Source: DATGPD01 sp031423015
GTDB lineage: Bacteria; Planctomycetota; UBA1135; UBA2386
Assembly: GCA_031423015.1 (NCBI GenBank)
Contig: JANPER010000246.1
Span: 62,001-126,000, forward strand
Length of the DNA stretch: 64,000 nucleotides
Reading direction: 5' to 3'
A model generated the notes under the pieces. The model ran no database searches. It worked only from the letters and a program-made list of their open reading frames with translations, and was not told the origin of the DNA. Positions 36,579 through 46,941 of this stretch are shown in pieces. Position 1 is the first letter of the stretch; every line of letters begins with the position of its first letter. The position numbers and the translations under genes were made by a program.

Positions 36579-39467
36579 CTACCGGAGTTCCAGCTGGACC
36601 ACCGGACCCTCCTCGGTTCCGACGGCGAACGGCACTGTCGTCGTTAGCGTCCCACAGCTCACCGTCACCGTGTAGCTGCCCGACGTGAGCCAGACCTCGC
36701 CGGTGCGCTTGCCACCTGCGCCCCTGGGCGCGCCCAGACTTCGGCGGCGCACGATCTGCTCGCCACGTTGCACGAGCAGACTCAGCGATCCGCCGTCCGG
36801 CGCCGGGATCGCGGCGGCGATCGCGACCTCAAAGCGCTGGCGCACGCCGCGCACGAGCCGCAGCTCGAACCTCGTCTCCTCACCGGCGCGGATCGAGAAC
36901 GGCACGGTCTGCTCGGCGGTGCCGTTGCCGAACACGCAGAGTTCGTAGTCGCCCGGTGCCAGCAACCGACTCGTCAGCCCACCGGCATCGAGCTGGAGTT
37001 CGGAGAAGTGACTGCCCGCGCGGCCACGCACTTGGAACTGCACGCCGGTGGGATCGCCGGCGATGAGGCGCACGCGCGCCGTGCCGCCGACTACCAACCG
37101 GATCGTGCCCGCGTCGCGCGTTGCACCTGCGACGAGCTCGATCGGCCCGGCCTCGAAGTCCGGATGCCCCGCCGTTTCGATCGACAGCCACCAGCTGCCC
37201 GGCAACACCGGCCCGAGGGCGAACCGGCCGTCGGCGCCCGTCGTGACGCGCGTCCTGTTCCCCACCCAGTCACCCGTTCGCCCCGCCAGAACGTCCCGGC
37301 CGGCCAGCGGACGGCCGTCCGGATCGACGACCATGCCGATGATCCTGGCGCTGGGAATCGCCACCGTGCGCACGCGCAGCTCGACCTCGCCGGCGCGCGG
37401 ATCGATGTCGAGGAACCGCTGTGTCTCGATGCCCTGGCGGCGCACTTCGACATGGAACTTGCGTCCTTCAGGGCAATTGGCGATTGCGAAGCTGCCGAGC
37501 CGATCGGTCTCGGCCACACCGACTGGGCCGAGGATCATGGCTCCCTCGACCGGCACGCCGTCTTCGCGCAGCACGCGTCCGCGCAGCTCGATGCCGCGCG
37601 ACAGCCGCAGTTCGCACTCGGTGCCGGCGCCGGCGACGGTGTGGACCGTCAAGCTCGCCTTGCCCGCGCGTTCGTCCGACGCCTGGACTTCGACTTCGCC
37701 GGCCGGCAGGTCCGCAAGGGTGAACGTGCCGTCGGGTCGTGCGCGCGCCGCGAACCAACCCAGCGTGTCGCCGGAGCTGCCGACGCTGACGACCGAGCGT
37801 GACACCAGAGCACCTTCGGCATCGCGCACGACCCCGCGGATCGTCGCGCCGGCCGGCAACTGCACCTGCAGCGAGGTCGTCTGGCCTGCGGCCACGTCGC
37901 AGGTCCCGCGCCAGGGCCCGAGACCCGCCGCGCGCACCTGCACCGGCTGCTCGCCGACCGCCAGGCCGATGGCCCGGAATCGACCCTCGGCATCGGTGCG
38001 GACCACGGCAGGCTGCGGTGGGTTGCGGGCGCGCCCGCTCTCGCCGGGACGCCCCACTTGCACGACGGCGCCGGCCACCGGGCCGTCGGGCCCGGCGACC
38101 GTGCCTTCGACCATGCCGCCTGCCGCCGGCAGCACGATCTGCACCTCGACCGAGCTGCCGTTCGCCTGCATCAGCGTGATGCACTCCGAACTCGCGTAGC
38201 CGGCGGCGCGCGCGCTGACGAGGTTGGGGCTGCAGACAGCACGCACACAGAAACGGCCGTCCGCGCCCGTGGTCGCCACTGGTTCCGGCCGCGTTGCAAC
38301 GGGAGGCACGATCTCGACGAGTGCTCCGGCGACGGGGGTCGCCGCGGCATCGACGACGATGCCGGTCAGCGTGAAGCCGGCGAGCTCGAGGTCGAGTTCG
38401 GTCGTCGCGCCGGCTCGAACCTCGGCCTCGTCGTGGCCGCCCAGGTTGCGGCCGGTGGTGACCAGCGTGCGCCCCGGCGACATCCCGGCGAACACGGCGG
38501 TGCCGTCCTTGCCGGTGGTCTTGAACTGCCCGGCGAGCACGCGCTCCCAGCCTGCGGGCCACGCGAGAACCCGCACGTCGGCGGCCGGCGTCGCGTCGTC
38601 GGCGTAGCGCACGTGCACGACGAGCGTTCCCGTCGTCGCGAAGGGCGTCGGCGCCGAGGCTTCGACCCGCTGCAATGCGGCCGCTGCCTGGTCCGGGACC
38701 GAGGGACGCTCCAGGCCCGCCTGGATTGTCGCGGGAGGATCGACGGTCTCTGGGGGCATGCGACCCGCAGTCTCGCCGCTGCCTGGCCATAGCATCAGAA
38801 CGAGCGACATCGCGAACAGCATCGTCGCCGCACCCAGGATCTTGGTCTTCGTCGTCATCGCCAGCACTCCCGTCCAGAACGCCGGCGCCGCCGGAGCCTG
38901 GACCAGTTCTCGCCATGGCAGGCCGCGGGGCGCGAGCGCCAACGGCGCCAGCGTCAGCATCCAGGCACGCCGGCCGCCGCGCGCGCCGTCGAGCCGCGCG
39001 CGCAGCAGCGCGAGCGCGCTCTGCTGTCGCCGCCACACCACGGGGACCGGCAGCCCGAGTTCGCGTGCGATCGCCCGCGGCGGCAGCCCTTCGTAGTAGC
39101 GCAGCAACACGACGGTGCGCAGGTCGGCTGGCAACGCGTCGACCGCAGCGACGAGCGACCGCCGGGTTTCCTCGAGCTCGAGCAGCCGCAGCGACGACGG
39201 CACGCGCTCGGGCCGGGCGGCAGCTTGCTCGTGCGTGCGGCGTCGCGTGTCGGCCCGATGCAAGTTGGCGGCCACGCTGCGCACCACGCGCGCGAGCCAG
39301 TGACGTGCGTCACACACCGGCGGTCCGCTGCGCCGCAGCGCCCGCAGCCAGACCTGCTGCACGACCTCCTCTTCGGCGTCCTCGGCCAGCAGCGAGCGGG
39401 CCAGCGCGCGCACGAACGGCTCGGCCGCGAGCAGCTGCCGGACGTCGAGAGAGGTCAGGGAAGTCAT
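36579..39467 (-). CDS. ECF sigma factor fused to carboxypeptidase-like regulatory repeats
   Basis: A 962-aa membrane protein from ATG 39467. Residues 1-165 are an ECF sigma-70 factor: region 2 (LLAEDAEEEVVQQVWLRAL) and region 4 (LPADLRTVVLLRYYEGLPPRAIARELG). A transmembrane helix near residues 207-225 (ILGAATMLFAMSLVLMLW) leads to an extracytoplasmic part of about 700 residues. This part is built of repeated carboxypeptidase-regulatory (CNA-B/transthyretin-like) beta domains, each with GxV.D..G.P..G and ...T.ADGRF motifs. In planctomycetes such single-chain sigma-sensor fusions presumably replace a separate anti-sigma factor. Promoter targets are unknown. The whole gene lies between two copies of the GH2 3' end. 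Confidence 0.88.
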   Translation of the reverse strand: MTSLTSLDVRQLLAAEPFVRALARSLLAEDAEEEVVQQVWLRALRRSGPPVCDARHWLARVVRSVAANLHRADTRRRTHEQAAARPERVPSSLRLLELEETRRSLVAAVDALPADLRTVVLLRYYEGLPPRAIARELGLPVPVVWRRQQSALALLRARLDGARGGRRAWMLTLAPLALAPRGLPWRELVQAPAAPAFWTGVLAMTTKTKILGAATMLFAMSLVLMLWPGSGETAGRMPPETVDPPATIQAGLERPSVPDQAAAALQRVEASAPTPFATTGTLVVHVRYADDATPAADVRVLAWPAGWERVLAGQFKTTGKDGTAVFAGMSPGRTLVTTGRNLGGHDEAEVRAGATTELDLELAGFTLTGIVVDAAATPVAGALVEIVPPVATRPEPVATTGADGRFCVRAVCSPNLVSARAAGYASSECITLMQANGSSVEVQIVLPAAGGMVEGTVAGPDGPVAGAVVQVGRPGESGRARNPPQPAVVRTDAEGRFRAIGLAVGEQPVQVRAAGLGPWRGTCDVAAGQTTSLQVQLPAGATIRGVVRDAEGALVSRSVVSVGSSGDTLGWFAARARPDGTFTLADLPAGEVEVQASDERAGKASLTVHTVAGAGTECELRLSRGIELRGRVLREDGVPVEGAMILGPVGVAETDRLGSFAIANCPEGRKFHVEVRRQGIETQRFLDIDPRAGEVELRVRTVAIPSARIIGMVVDPDGRPLAGRDVLAGRTGDWVGNRTRVTTGADGRFALGPVLPGSWWLSIETAGHPDFEAGPIELVAGATRDAGTIRLVVGGTARVRLIAGDPTGVQFQVRGRAGSHFSELQLDAGGLTSRLLAPGDYELCVFGNGTAEQTVPFSIRAGEETRFELRLVRGVRQRFEVAIAAAIPAPDGGSLSLLVQRGEQIVRRRSLGAPRGAGGKRTGEVWLTSGSYTVTVSCGTLTTTVPFAVGTEEGPVVQLELR

Positions 39468-39570
39468 GAGGGCACCATGACCCCGGCGCGACGCGTTCCT
39501 GCGTGGGAAACCGCGGAATCACGAGCGGGAGGCCCGCCGCCGGTCTCCTGGCAGGAGCCCGGTCGTCCCC

Positions 39571-39810
39571 GTCGACGACTCGTTCCGCCTGTACGTGAAC
39601 GGCGCGGAGATCGCCCGCTGCGGCGACCCCGAGAAGGACGCGACCGTCTGGCTGCTGCGGGTCACCGCCGACCTCTCGCGCGCCCTGCGCCCCGGCCAGG
39701 CCAATGCCATCGTGCTTCGGGTCGTCGACCACCGCGGCGCTGGCGGGGTCTACAAGCCGGTCTTCCTCACCACCGGCCCTGCCGATGCCAAGAGCGACCT
39801 CCTGCACTGA
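39571..39810 (+). pseudogene. GH2 gene remnant (3' 80 codons), direct repeat copy 2
   Basis: This is a near-identical copy of 36195-36434, beginning in frame at VDDSFRLYVNGAEIARC and ending at a TGA in the same position. No start codon or other GH2 sequence precedes it; upstream there are only ~100 unrelated bases to the sigma-fusion gene. It is therefore a non-functional fragment left by duplication or insertion. Most differences from the intact copy are silent, third-position changes, which argues that both copies were once under selection or that the fragment came from a paralogue. Confidence 0.85.
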
Positions 39811-39878
39811 CCGGTCACCAAGTTACGCCTGCCACTTGATTGCCGCGGCCGATACCCTGTCGTAACAGCGAGCCCGTC

Positions 39879-40427
39879 ATGAAAGTCCTCTCGATCCAGC
39901 CGACTCCCAATCCGAACGCCTACAAGTTCTTCCTCGACAAGACGCTGACCTCGCGCCCGCGCGAGATCGGCGACCCGAGCAAGGTGACGGACGACCCGCT
40001 GGCGACCGTGCTGTTTGCCATCCCCGGGGTCAAGTCGCTCTTCTTCATGGACGACTTCGTCACCGTCACCTGGGACGACAGCGCCAACTGGCGCACGGTC
40101 ACCGACCAGGTGCGCGCGCTGCTGGAGAAGCACGAGGCGCCGAGCACGCCGATGGCCGCGGCGGCGCCTTCGGGTGAGTTGGCGGCCGCGGTCGACGACA
40201 AAGACCTGATGGGCAAGATCGAGTCCATCCTCGACGACCGCGTCCGGCCCGCGTTGGCCGGCGACGGTGGCGGCCTGGAGGTGATCGGCTTGGACTCCAA
40301 GGTGCTCCGCATCCGCTACCAGGGCGCGTGCGGTACGTGTCCGAGTTCAGTTGCGGGCACCCTGATGGCGATCCAGAACATGCTCCAGTCGGAAGTCGAC
40401 GAGGAGCTGCAAGTGATCAATGCCTGA
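39879..40427 (+). CDS. nfu: Nfu-type iron-sulfur scaffold protein
   Basis: A 182-aa Fe-S cluster carrier that takes clusters from the assembly machinery to apoproteins. ATG 39879 gives the canonical Nfu N-terminal domain (IQPTPNPNAYKFFLD, SLFFMDDFVTVTW). After an Ala/Pro linker comes the NifU C-terminal domain with VRPALAGDGGGLEV and the cluster site Cys151-x-x-Cys154 (GACGTCPSS). This two-domain form is that of mitochondrial NFU1-like proteins. The zinc-ribbon gene follows after 23 bp in the same direction and may be co-transcribed. Confidence 0.93.
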   Translation: MKVLSIQPTPNPNAYKFFLDKTLTSRPREIGDPSKVTDDPLATVLFAIPGVKSLFFMDDFVTVTWDDSANWRTVTDQVRALLEKHEAPSTPMAAAAPSGELAAAVDDKDLMGKIESILDDRVRPALAGDGGGLEVIGLDSKVLRIRYQGACGTCPSSVAGTLMAIQNMLQSEVDEELQVINA

Positions 40428-40450
40428 ACCGATGAGAAGGGGACGCGGCC

Positions 40451-40843
40451 ATGCGAGGTGACCCGTGTCCGGCGTGCGGCGCGCCGCTCGCCTTGGTGTG
40501 GGTGCACGGTCACGGTCAGTGCGCGCTGTGCGCCACCACGGTGGTGCCGTGCTGCATGGGGGCCGGGCAAGAGATCGACGAACGCGAGGCGCCGCGCAAC
40601 GGAGTCCTGGACAGCGGAGTCTCGCACGCCGGGATGATCGACGAGGGCGTCACCGTGGAAGACGTCGTGCAGGCCTTCGCCCGCTGCAGCAGCGGCGGCT
40701 CATCAGTCACCGTGGATGCCTTGGTGCTCGCGATCACCGCCCGCGAGGATTGCACGCTCGATGCCGCCACCAGTGCCATCGACCGCGCCGTGACTCTGAA
40801 ACGGTTGGCCTTGGCCGGCCGCGTCGCGCGCCTACCCGCCTGA
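40451..40843 (+). CDS. small zinc-ribbon protein
   Basis: A 130-aa protein from ATG 40451. The first 35 residues form a zinc ribbon with two CxxC knuckles (Cys6/Cys9 and Cys24/Cys27), plus an extra CC pair at 34-35. The remainder is helical with a segment resembling a winged helix (VEDVVQAFARCSSGG, DAATSAIDRAVTLKRLALAGRV). It follows nfu at 23 bp, so a role near Fe-S delivery is possible but not shown. The last ~75 bp are repeated in decayed form at 42457-42530, after the next gene. Confidence 0.7.
   Translation: MRGDPCPACGAPLALVWVHGHGQCALCATTVVPCCMGAGQEIDEREAPRNGVLDSGVSHAGMIDEGVTVEDVVQAFARCSSGGSSVTVDALVLAITAREDCTLDAATSAIDRAVTLKRLALAGRVARLPA
40756..40831 (+). repeat. ~75-bp direct repeat, copy 1 (3' end of zinc-ribbon gene)
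   Basis: The segment GCTCGATG...GTCGCGCGC near the 3' end of the zinc-ribbon gene recurs at 42457-42530 in the same orientation. By eye there are four substitutions and two single-base deletions in the second copy. The gene 40969-42456 lies exactly between the copies. Confidence 0.9.
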
Positions 40844-40968
40844 TCTGCGCCAACGGCGACGGGGTGTTCTCGGCCCCAACCGAGGGCTTCGAATTCCGCG
40901 GAGCAACCCTGTGCGGTCGCCGTGCCTCCTGGAGTTCTCGGTGCGTTTCCCAAACCAAACGTGACCCT

Positions 40969-42456
40969 ATGAACCCCAACAAGATCTTCGGTATCACCTT
41001 CACGACCCTCGCCTTGGCGCTCGGCGCGCAGCAGCCGACCCTGCTGTTCACGCCCGCCGCCGACGAGGTGACGCGCTCGGGCAGCAACGGCACCGTACTG
41101 CGCAACATCTCGAAGCAGTCGATCGGCTTCGTCGTGCCCAACCCCAACCAACCGTACTCGGCCGAGAAGTACGCCCCTGCCCTCGCCTTCCAGACCTTGG
41201 CCGGCGACGAGGACGGCGACGGCGACGTGCACTCGGCGGATATCTTCGGCGCCATCGACGCTGTCCTGGTGACGCCCTACGACTGGAACCCCGAGCAGGG
41301 CGCGCAGCCGCGCACGCGGCCGGTGACCATCTTCGACTGCTACGTGTCGCCGTCGGTCGACGTCGGCACCAACGTGAGCGGCGTGCCCGGCCTGCGCAAG
41401 GGCGACTGCGGCCGCTTCGTGCGCACGCCGGCCGGCAACGGCCAGGTCACCCGCTTCATCAGCGCCGAACAGCTGATCTCGGTGCTCGGCATGTTCGACC
41501 CGCAGAACAACCAGCCGCTGACCGCCAACGACATCGACCTCGACGCGATCACGGTCAGCGTCGGCCGTGACATCTTCGTGTCCTTCGATCAGGACCACTC
41601 GCTGCGCTTGCTCATCAATGGCGCGCTCGCCAACTTCACCCTCGCCGACGGCGGCGTGGCGTGCATCGGGGCATCGGCCTGGGTGCCGAACGCCCGCGGC
41701 GAGGTGGCCAACGTGCTGCCCAATCGCGGCGTGATCGTGTTCTCGGAGGCGCAGGTCGACGCGCTCGTGGCGAACGCGATGCTCACCGACGGCGGCGGCA
41801 TGTGCCAGGTGGTGGTGCTCGACACCGAGTCGCTCGCCATCGATCCCAATGGCGGCGTGTTCAACACCCAGTGGGGCAACGTCCAGTTGACCTGGCCGCA
41901 CCTGCTGCTGTCCGGCCAGATGATGACCGGCACCGGCGTGATCACCACCCTGGCCGGCGGCCAGATCGCGCAGGTGAACGGTGCCGCGCTGGCACGCGGC
42001 TGCGGCGTCGGTCCGACCACCGGCGGCCAGATGGGGCTCGACCCCAGCGGTTCCGTCAGCGCGCTCGCCGCGCTGGAGTCGCTCGGCTGCGAGCCGTGCT
42101 GGTTCGTGCTGGGCTCGCCGACGCCAACCGGCCTGGGCGGCGCCATCGACGTGCACGTCGGCACCAACCTGCCGGTGGCTATGGCCCTGCTCGGCTTCGG
42201 GCTCGGCGCGCTGCCGGTGTCGCCGTCGATCTCGTTCCTGCCGTGGTCGCCGAACACCCCGTGCTTCCCTGAGCTGTACCCGACCATCCTGCCGAACCCG
42301 ATGCTCGCAATCGCCCTTGCCGCCGGCTTGGGCAACGCGCGGTTCGGGACCTTCCCGGTCGCGGCCACCCCGGCGATCGCCCAGGGCATCCTGTTCCAGG
42401 CGGTCACCCAGGTGAACGGCAATCTCCACCTCAGCACGCCAATCACGCTGCACTGA
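40969..42456 (+). CDS. secreted protein of unknown function
   Basis: A 495-aa exported protein from ATG 40969 with a short signal peptide (MNPNKIFGITFTTLALALGAQ). It carries one Asp-rich loop (DEDGDGDVHSADIFGA) like those of the 83-2305 protein. A beta-rich body follows, then a C-terminal domain (GCGVGPTTGGQ, LGCEPCWFVLGSPTPTGLGGAID) of the type found at the end of many planctomycete secreted proteins. No catalytic motif is recognised. A calcium-stabilised extracellular structural protein is plausible. Direct repeats of the neighbouring gene's 3' end flank it. Confidence 0.75.
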   Translation: MNPNKIFGITFTTLALALGAQQPTLLFTPAADEVTRSGSNGTVLRNISKQSIGFVVPNPNQPYSAEKYAPALAFQTLAGDEDGDGDVHSADIFGAIDAVLVTPYDWNPEQGAQPRTRPVTIFDCYVSPSVDVGTNVSGVPGLRKGDCGRFVRTPAGNGQVTRFISAEQLISVLGMFDPQNNQPLTANDIDLDAITVSVGRDIFVSFDQDHSLRLLINGALANFTLADGGVACIGASAWVPNARGEVANVLPNRGVIVFSEAQVDALVANAMLTDGGGMCQVVVLDTESLAIDPNGGVFNTQWGNVQLTWPHLLLSGQMMTGTGVITTLAGGQIAQVNGAALARGCGVGPTTGGQMGLDPSGSVSALAALESLGCEPCWFVLGSPTPTGLGGAIDVHVGTNLPVAMALLGFGLGALPVSPSISFLPWSPNTPCFPELYPTILPNPMLAIALAAGLGNARFGTFPVAATPAIAQGILFQAVTQVNGNLHLSTPITLH

Positions 42457-42530
42457 GCTCGATGCGCCACCAGCGCCATCGATCGCGCCGTGACCCTGAA
42501 GCGGTTGGCCTGGCCGGCCGCGTCGCGCGC
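42457..42530 (+). repeat. ~75-bp direct repeat, copy 2
   Basis: Copy of 40756-40831 beginning at the first base after the stop codon of the 40969-42456 gene. Two one-base deletions break the reading frame, so it encodes nothing. The following 93 bases to the next start codon show no further feature. Confidence 0.9.
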
Positions 42531-42623
42531 TGGCCGGCCTTGCGGCGTGGCTAGCGGATGCGGGAACACCCCGCGGCGAGTTGACCAGGCGGTCCGACGC
42601 GCGGCCGAGCTATCATCCGACGC

Positions 42624-44852
42624 GTGCTCGTTGTCGCCCTCGCCGTTGCCGTCGCCCTCGTCGTTGCTTCACCCCAGGCACAGGCCCCACCGGGCAGCTA
42701 CGGCCATTCCGAGCACGGCGTCGCGTTCGACGAAGGCCCGCGGCAACGACCGTGGCCCATTCAAGGGATCGGCACCACCAGCTTCCCGATCACCACCAAG
42801 GTGCCGGAAGTGCAGGCGTGGTTCGACCAAGGCAACACGCTGCTGCACAGCTTTTGGTACTACGAGGCGGAGCGCGCGTTCCGTTGGTGCGCCAAGCTCG
42901 ACCCTGACTGCGCGATGGCGTACTGGGGCATGGCGCGCGCTTGCGTGCGCAACCGCGAGCGCTACGACGCCATGGTTCGGCAGGCCGTCGCGCGCAAGGC
43001 CAACGCCAGCCCGCGTGAGCGCATGTATATCGAGGCGATCGAGAAGGCCACGGTGCCCGACCTGGTGGTGTCCGCCGACGTGCCGCAGCTCGGCTGGAAC
43101 GGCATCAGCGATCGCCTCGTGGACGGGGTGCAGAAGATCGTGCTCGCCTATCCCGACGACCTCGAAGCCAAGGCCTGGCTCGCCCTCGCCGGCATGTTCA
43201 ACCACAACCGTTATGGCGTGGAGCTCATCCTGCGCGAGGTGCTCGCCAAGGAACCCGACCATCCCGGTGCCCACCACTATCGCATCCACAACTGGGACAC
43301 CCTCGACCTCGGCGTGCAGGCGCTGAGCAGTGCCGCGCGCTACGGCGAGATCGCGAGCGCCATTGGCCACGCCAATCACATGCCAGGCCACACCTACGGC
43401 AAGCTCGGCATGTGGCACGAGGCCGCGATCTCGCTCGACGCGGCGACGCGGGTCGAGAAGGCGTACATGCGCGATCGCCTGCTGTTGCCATTCCATGATT
43501 GGAACTATGGCCACAACCGCAACTACCTGAGCGAGGCGCAGAGCCAGCTCGGCATGGCCGAGGCGGCGATCGCCGGTGCGCGCGACCTGCTGAACGCGCC
43601 GCTCGACAAGAAGTACAACGACCCCGACAAGACCGGGCCCGGCACGTTTCGCCAAGGCATCGCGACGCTGCGGCGCGCGCTGGTGCGCTTCGAGCGGTGG
43701 CGCGAGATTCTCGATGGCGCCATCCCGTGGCGTGCCGACCTGATCGACGACCAGGTGTGGAAGCACTACTGCGAAGCGCTCGCGCACGTTGGCCTGCGCA
43801 CGCTCGACGGGTCCCTCGACAGGTCTCTCGACAGGGCCGAGGCCTCGGTGCTGGCGCTGCGCCAACTGGAGAACAAGACCAGCGGCGAGTTACTCGCGTG
43901 GCACGCGATCATGTGGCGCGAGGCGCAAGGCGGGTTGCACTTGGCGCGCGGTGAGACCACGGATGGCTTGCGGTTGCTGGCCGAGGCCGCCGAGAAAGAG
44001 CTCGAGCGCCGCAAGGACGACAACGACCCGCCGACCTATCCGCGTTCGGTGTACGACGTGCTCGGCGAGGCCTACCTCGACCTGCAGAGCCCAGGCGCCG
44101 CACGCGGCGCGTTCGAGAAGTCGCTCACCGTGCTGCGCAACGGCGCGATGGCGTTGTCCGGCCTGGCGCGCGCGCACCATGCGCTCGGCGACCGCGCCGC
44201 CGCCGAGAGTGCTTATGCGCGTCTGCTGCACCTCTCTTCGCACGCCGACCCGGGTCTGCGCTGGCTGACCGTGCCGCAAGGTCTCGGGCTCACCGCGGTG
44301 CCGCGCGACGACTCGCCCGCGCCGCAGCGCAGCTACGCCGACACCACGCTTTTGCCGCTCGGCCCCGAGCGCTGGGAACCCTTCGCCGCGCCCGAGCTGT
44401 CGGCGCTGGACAGCGCGGGCCAGAAGGTCACGCTGCCCGACTTCGAGGGTAAGAATGTGCTCCTGGTCTTCTACCTCAGCGACGCCTGCCTGCACTGCGT
44501 CAGCCAGCTGCAAGCGATCGGCGCGCGCGCGTCCGACTTTGCCAGCCGCAACACCGTGTTGCTCGCGATCAGCGACGACGCGCCGGAGAAGAACGCGAGT
44601 TCAGAGAAGCTCGGCAAGCTGCCGTGGCGTTTGCTCTCCGACACGGACTATGGCAACGCGCGGCGCTATCAGGCGTACGACGACTTCGAGGCGCTGGCGC
44701 TGCACGCCACGATCTTGCTCGACGGCAAAGGCCGCGTGCGCTGGGCGCGCGTCGGCGGCGATCCGTTCACCGACATCGACTTCTTGCTGCAAGAGATCGA
44801 CCGCGCCGGCAAGCTGCCGCTGCCGGCCAGCTCGGCGCTGGGTTCACGCTGA
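42624..44852 (+). CDS. TPR protein with C-terminal thioredoxin/AhpC-TSA domain
   Basis: A 742-aa exported protein from GTG 42624 with signal peptide (MLVVALAVAVALVVASPQAQA). Residues about 60-560 are tetratricopeptide-like helical repeats (EVQAWFDQGNTLLHSFWYYEAERAF opens the first). The last ~150 residues are a redoxin domain (APELSALDSAGQKVTLPDFEGKNVLLVFYLSDACLHC) with a Cys-x-x-Cys active pair, as in TlpA/ResA or AhpC/TSA proteins. This suggests a periplasmic thiol-redox activity tethered to a protein-interaction scaffold. The partner is unknown. It converges on trpS with a 10-bp gap. Confidence 0.82.
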   Translation: MLVVALAVAVALVVASPQAQAPPGSYGHSEHGVAFDEGPRQRPWPIQGIGTTSFPITTKVPEVQAWFDQGNTLLHSFWYYEAERAFRWCAKLDPDCAMAYWGMARACVRNRERYDAMVRQAVARKANASPRERMYIEAIEKATVPDLVVSADVPQLGWNGISDRLVDGVQKIVLAYPDDLEAKAWLALAGMFNHNRYGVELILREVLAKEPDHPGAHHYRIHNWDTLDLGVQALSSAARYGEIASAIGHANHMPGHTYGKLGMWHEAAISLDAATRVEKAYMRDRLLLPFHDWNYGHNRNYLSEAQSQLGMAEAAIAGARDLLNAPLDKKYNDPDKTGPGTFRQGIATLRRALVRFERWREILDGAIPWRADLIDDQVWKHYCEALAHVGLRTLDGSLDRSLDRAEASVLALRQLENKTSGELLAWHAIMWREAQGGLHLARGETTDGLRLLAEAAEKELERRKDDNDPPTYPRSVYDVLGEAYLDLQSPGAARGAFEKSLTVLRNGAMALSGLARAHHALGDRAAAESAYARLLHLSSHADPGLRWLTVPQGLGLTAVPRDDSPAPQRSYADTTLLPLGPERWEPFAAPELSALDSAGQKVTLPDFEGKNVLLVFYLSDACLHCVSQLQAIGARASDFASRNTVLLAISDDAPEKNASSEKLGKLPWRLLSDTDYGNARRYQAYDDFEALALHATILLDGKGRVRWARVGGDPFTDIDFLLQEIDRAGKLPLPASSALGSR

Positions 44853-44862
44853 AGGGAGGCGG

Positions 44863-46230
<1,368 letters not shown>

Positions 46231-46286
46231 GCCGCGAACAGTACACAGGGGTCAGACACATTCGTCCTGCTTGGTAAGTTGGCGGG

Positions 46287-46937
46287 ATGGACAGCCGCCA
46301 GTTCGAACATCTGCGCCTCGCGTACGGCGACCGTGAACTGCAAACCCAAGACCTGCCGCCCGACCCGCTGACCTTGTTTCACGAGTGGCTCGACGCCGCG
46401 ACCGCGGCCGGTGTGCAGGAACCCAACGGCATGGCGCTGGCCACCGTCGACGAGCAGGGCGCGCCGGCTTGTCGCATCGTGTTGCTCAAGGGCGTCGACG
46501 CGCAGGGCTTCCGCTTCTTCACCAACTTCGAGAGCGACAAGGGCCGGCATCTGGCGCGCGAGCCGCGCGCGGCGTTGACCTTCTGGTGGAACGCGCCCAC
46601 CGCGCGGCAGGTGCGCGTCACGGGCGACGTGCGCCGCGTGCCCGACGCCGAGGCCGACGCCTACTTCGCGACGCGCCCGCGCGCCAGCCAACTCGCTGCC
46701 GCCGTATCACCCCAGAGTCGCGCCGTGCCCGACCGTGCCGGGCTCGAGGCGCGCGTGCATGCGCTGGAAGCGCAAGTCGGGGCCGGCGCTGTGCCGCGCC
46801 CGGTGACTTGGGGCGGCTACCTCGTGCAGCCGCGCCGCATCGAGTTCTGGCAGGGGCGCGACCACCGCCTGCACGATCGCTTCCGCTACACGCGCGCGGA
46901 AGACGACGCGTGGCAGATCGACCGCCTGGCGCCGTAG
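46287..46937 (+). CDS. pdxH: pyridoxamine 5'-phosphate oxidase
   Basis: FMN-dependent oxidase forming pyridoxal 5'-phosphate from the pyridoxine or pyridoxamine phosphates, in vitamin B6 synthesis and salvage. 216 aa from ATG 46287. FMN- and substrate-binding stretches are all present: PNGMALATVDEQGAPACRIVLLKG, FFTNFESDKGRHLA, VRVTGDVRR, and at the C-terminus WGGYLVQPRRIEFWQG followed by LHDRF. Normal length. The stop lies 4 bp from the convergent gene. Confidence 0.96.
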   Translation: MDSRQFEHLRLAYGDRELQTQDLPPDPLTLFHEWLDAATAAGVQEPNGMALATVDEQGAPACRIVLLKGVDAQGFRFFTNFESDKGRHLAREPRAALTFWWNAPTARQVRVTGDVRRVPDAEADAYFATRPRASQLAAAVSPQSRAVPDRAGLEARVHALEAQVGAGAVPRPVTWGGYLVQPRRIEFWQGRDHRLHDRFRYTRAEDDAWQIDRLAP

Positions 46938-46941
46938 CCGA

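Noticed and set aside
39595..39810. Independent small gene of 71 codons
   Set aside because: It is the duplicated 3' tail of the GH2 gene with no start region of its own.
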